DNA of 7,414 nt, taken from contig DATBMB010000079.1 in assembly GCA_036555035.1 (NCBI GenBank), positions 1 through 7,414 on the forward strand, given 5' to 3'. Below, piece after piece: positions 5,797 to 7,414 of this stretch. The translations under genes and the position numbers were made by a program. The notes beneath the pieces are model-generated. The model had not been told where the DNA came from and did no database searches. It saw only the letters and a program-made list of their open reading frames with translations. The stretch's first letter is position 1; each line of letters begins with the position of its first letter. Origin of the DNA: SG8-41 sp036555035 (GTDB lineage: Bacteria; Pseudomonadota; Gammaproteobacteria; Burkholderiales; SG8-41).

Positions 5797-7092
5797 ATGA
5801 AAAGCAGCGATCTCGGTCTCTGCAACATCGAGGATCTTCGGCAGATAGCAAGGAAGCGCCTGCCTCGTCCCATATTCGAGTACATCGACGGCGCGGCGGA
5901 GGATGGAATAGCCCTCCAGCACAACCGCGAGGTCTATCGGTCGCTCAAGATCAGGAACCGGGTCTTGAAGGACGTGTCGAAGCGCTCGACCGCCACCGAG
6001 ATCTTCGGCAGGAAGATCGCCATGCCCTACGCCATTTCGCCGACGGCATCGGCGGGCCTGATGTGCGAGGGCGGCGAAGTAGCCCTGGCCAGGGCGGCGG
6101 CCAGGATGAGTGTGCCGTGCACCGTGGCCACCAATTCGCTGACCGCGATGGAGGAAATCGTCGAGGCCGCGGGCGGCAACCTCTGGTTCCAGCTCTACAT
6201 GTGGGTGGACAAGAAGCTCCGGATGGCCTTCGTCGAGCGGGTTAGGTCGGCCGGATTCGACACCTTGCTCGTTACGGTCGATGGCTCGGTCGGCGCCAAT
6301 CGGGAGCACGACCGCAAGAACGGCTACACCATGCCGCTTCGCTATACGCCGAGGCTGGTCGCCCAGATCCTCGCCAATCCCGGCTGGTGCCTGCGTGTCC
6401 TCGCCCCGCAATACATCAGGCGCGGCGCCTTCAGGAAAGCGAACTATCCACCGGAGCTTTCGAGCAGGCTCACGGACAAGCCCACCGATCACGAGCTTAC
6501 CAAGCCCGATACCCAGTGCTGGGACGACATCAAGCGCATCCGCGACGTCTGGCCGGGCCACATGCTGGTCAAGGGCCTGCAGAGCTGGGAAGACGTCGTG
6601 ATCGCCGCCGACTGCGGCATGGACGGCGTGGTCCTGTCGAACCATGGTGGCCGCTACCTGGATAGCGCGCCGGCCCCACTTCAAGTGGTGCCGGAGGTCC
6701 GCCGGGCCGTTGGTGACCGGCTCAAGATCATTATCGACAGCGGTGCGAGACGCGGCTCGGACATCGTGAAGGCCATCGCCATGGGGGCGGACCTGGTCAT
6801 GTCCGGCAGGCCGACGCTCTATGGCGCCGCCGCCGCCGGCGAAGCTGGCGCCTACCGCGCGCTCCAGGTTTTCCAGACCGAGATGGACCGGATCATGGCC
6901 CAGCTCGGGCTCAACCGCGTCGATGAAATCAGCCCGCACATTTTCTGGGATCCGCCAGACTGGGTTCCCAGGCCCAAGGTTGCCCGGATCGTCGAGCAGA
7001 TGGCTTCTCGCGCTCCCGCCATGTTTCCGGAATTCGGGTCGGACGAGCCCAATGTGCTGCATCTAACCGAGAGTCCTGGTCGCACCCTCTAG
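5797..7092 (+). CDS. FMN-dependent alpha-hydroxy-acid oxidase/dehydrogenase (glycolate oxidase / LldD / mandelate dehydrogenase family)
   Basis: TIM-barrel flavoenzyme of 431 residues that oxidises an L-2-hydroxy acid to the 2-keto acid, passing electrons to oxygen or to a quinone/cytochrome acceptor. Family landmarks in order: PRPIFEYIDGAAED with Tyr29 near the N-terminus, the FMN-binding strand AISPTASAGL (79-88), FQLYMWVDKK with Gln132 and Tyr134, LLVTVDG with Thr160 and Asp162, Arg169 in ANREHD, the flavin N1-side lysine Lys259 in MLVKGLQ, the catalytic base His283 with Arg286 in SNHGGRYLDSAPAPLQ, and the phosphate-binding IIDSGARRGSDIVKA (Arg318) and SGRPTLYG (337-343). The active site is therefore complete. 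The protein is longer than glycolate oxidases (about 370) or LldD (about 396) because of a roughly 50-residue C-terminal tail rich in Pro and Trp. The ribosome binding site (GAAGGA, about 13 nt upstream) is weak and distant, but no better in-frame start is seen. Substrate unknown; the RidA neighbour leaves open a 2-amino acid or an imine product. Confidence 0.88.
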   Translation: MKSSDLGLCNIEDLRQIARKRLPRPIFEYIDGAAEDGIALQHNREVYRSLKIRNRVLKDVSKRSTATEIFGRKIAMPYAISPTASAGLMCEGGEVALARAAARMSVPCTVATNSLTAMEEIVEAAGGNLWFQLYMWVDKKLRMAFVERVRSAGFDTLLVTVDGSVGANREHDRKNGYTMPLRYTPRLVAQILANPGWCLRVLAPQYIRRGAFRKANYPPELSSRLTDKPTDHELTKPDTQCWDDIKRIRDVWPGHMLVKGLQSWEDVVIAADCGMDGVVLSNHGGRYLDSAPAPLQVVPEVRRAVGDRLKIIIDSGARRGSDIVKAIAMGADLVMSGRPTLYGAAAAGEAGAYRALQVFQTEMDRIMAQLGLNRVDEISPHIFWDPPDWVPRPKVARIVEQMASRAPAMFPEFGSDEPNVLHLTESPGRTL

Positions 7093-7146
7093 TAGTATTT
7101 CGGGCCGTTGAAGGCTGCCGTGCGAAGCGCCCGGCGAACACCGACC

Positions 7147-7344
7147 TTACGGCGGCGGCTTGCGCATGAGTCTTGCCTCCGGGTCGGTGCTAGAGGCGTA
7201 AGTCCTGTTCGATCGCTTCTCGCCGCGGAGAGTGACCAAGGCCGTGCCGTCAGGGCGGCTCTTGGGCGGGGTGCCGTCCTTGCGCTTCAGGCTCTCGAAC
7301 GCGGCCCACGACCCGATCATTGTCCCATCCACGGCGAAGTGTCG
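7147..7344 (-). pseudogene. Internal fragment of an IS5-type DDE transposase
   Basis: About 65 codons on the minus strand encode RHFAVDGTMIGSWAAFESLK and, further on, GEKRSNRTYASSTDPEARL before a stop at 7147-7149. This is the recognisable pattern (HFSVDGTLxEAWAS...K..., then GxKRSNxTHxSTTDPxAxL) around the first catalytic Asp (in VDGT) of IS5-group/IS4-like transposases. The N-terminal part (normally over 100 residues) and the C-terminal catalytic part are both missing, so it is a dead remnant. On its upstream side it runs directly into thiolase-like sequence of the opposite strand. No IS terminal inverted repeats are visible. Confidence 0.72.
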
Positions 7345-7414
7345 AGCTCGGCCACCCGATCGGCGCGACCGGGGCGATTCTCACGGTCAAGGCGCTCTAC
7401 GAGCTGCAGCGCAC
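7341..7414 (+). pseudogene. 3' fragment of a second thiolase gene, running off the right edge
   Basis: These 74 bp align without gaps to bases 3910-3983 of the intact thiolase gene with 8 mismatches (about 89% identity), mostly at third codon positions. In frame they encode VELGHPIGATGAILTVKALY and then ELQR, against VGLGHPIGATGAVLTVKALY in the intact gene, including the catalytic GHPIG motif. The frame is open to the edge. Upstream of 7341 the thiolase similarity stops abruptly at the transposase fragment, so at least the first 346 codons are absent. It could be the relic of a paralogous or duplicated bktB, or an assembly junction. Confidence 0.75.

Noticed and set aside
5374..7062. 562-codon minus-strand open frame covering the RidA and oxidase genes
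   Set aside because: Long but His/Arg/Gly/Asp-rich with no recognisable domain. It is antisense to two genes with intact family signatures.

Overview
The window is GC-rich DNA with dense coding capacity. Its gene content suggests a betaproteobacterium, probably Burkholderiales-like and environmental. The grounds are a Tat-exported NrtA/CmpA-type binding protein, a BktB-type beta-ketothiolase, a Bug/TctC-type binding protein (a family strongly expanded in Burkholderiales) and a TTCTGAGCCTGTCGA-type dispersed repeat. No rRNA or tRNA gene is present, so the taxonomy is inference from protein families only.

Layout. (1) Bases 1-819, minus strand: the first 273 codons of an nrtA-like nitrate/bicarbonate-type ABC transporter substrate-binding protein, whose 3' end lies beyond the left edge. 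Its upstream region carries a good sigma-54 (-24/-12) match and, about 60 bp further out, a perfect 13-bp dyad. (2) Bases 1101-2726, plus strand: an integral-membrane glycosyltransferase of the ArnT/PMT (GT83-like) type, transcribed divergently from nrtA. (3) Bases 2872-4062, plus strand: a complete, catalytically intact BktB-like thiolase with its own candidate promoter and a leader hairpin. (4) Bases 4063-4391: a 329-bp gene-free spacer with a dispersed repeat and several small dyads. (5) Bases 4392-7092, plus strand: a compact three-gene cassette of tctC-like periplasmic solute-binding protein, RidA/YoaB-like imine deaminase-family protein, and FMN-dependent alpha-hydroxy-acid oxidase/dehydrogenase. 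(6) Bases 7093-7414: a scar with a minus-strand internal fragment of an IS5-type DDE transposase, joined directly to a plus-strand 3' fragment of a second thiolase. That fragment is about 89% identical to the matching part of the intact thiolase over 74 bp.

How the genes may work together. The cassette at 4392-7092 looks like a small carboxylate-use module: capture of an organic acid in the periplasm, flavin-dependent oxidation of a 2-hydroxy (or possibly 2-amino) acid, and a Rid protein to clear a reactive imine/enamine. This is inference from neighbourhood; no transporter membrane subunit is present. The thiolase belongs to short-chain acyl-CoA or polyhydroxyalkanoate metabolism and is probably a separate unit. 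The glycosyltransferase and nrtA are unrelated neighbours. I see no clearly undescribed multi-gene system. The most notable points are the thiolase/transposase scar, the sigma-54-type nrtA promoter and the oxidase-RidA pairing.
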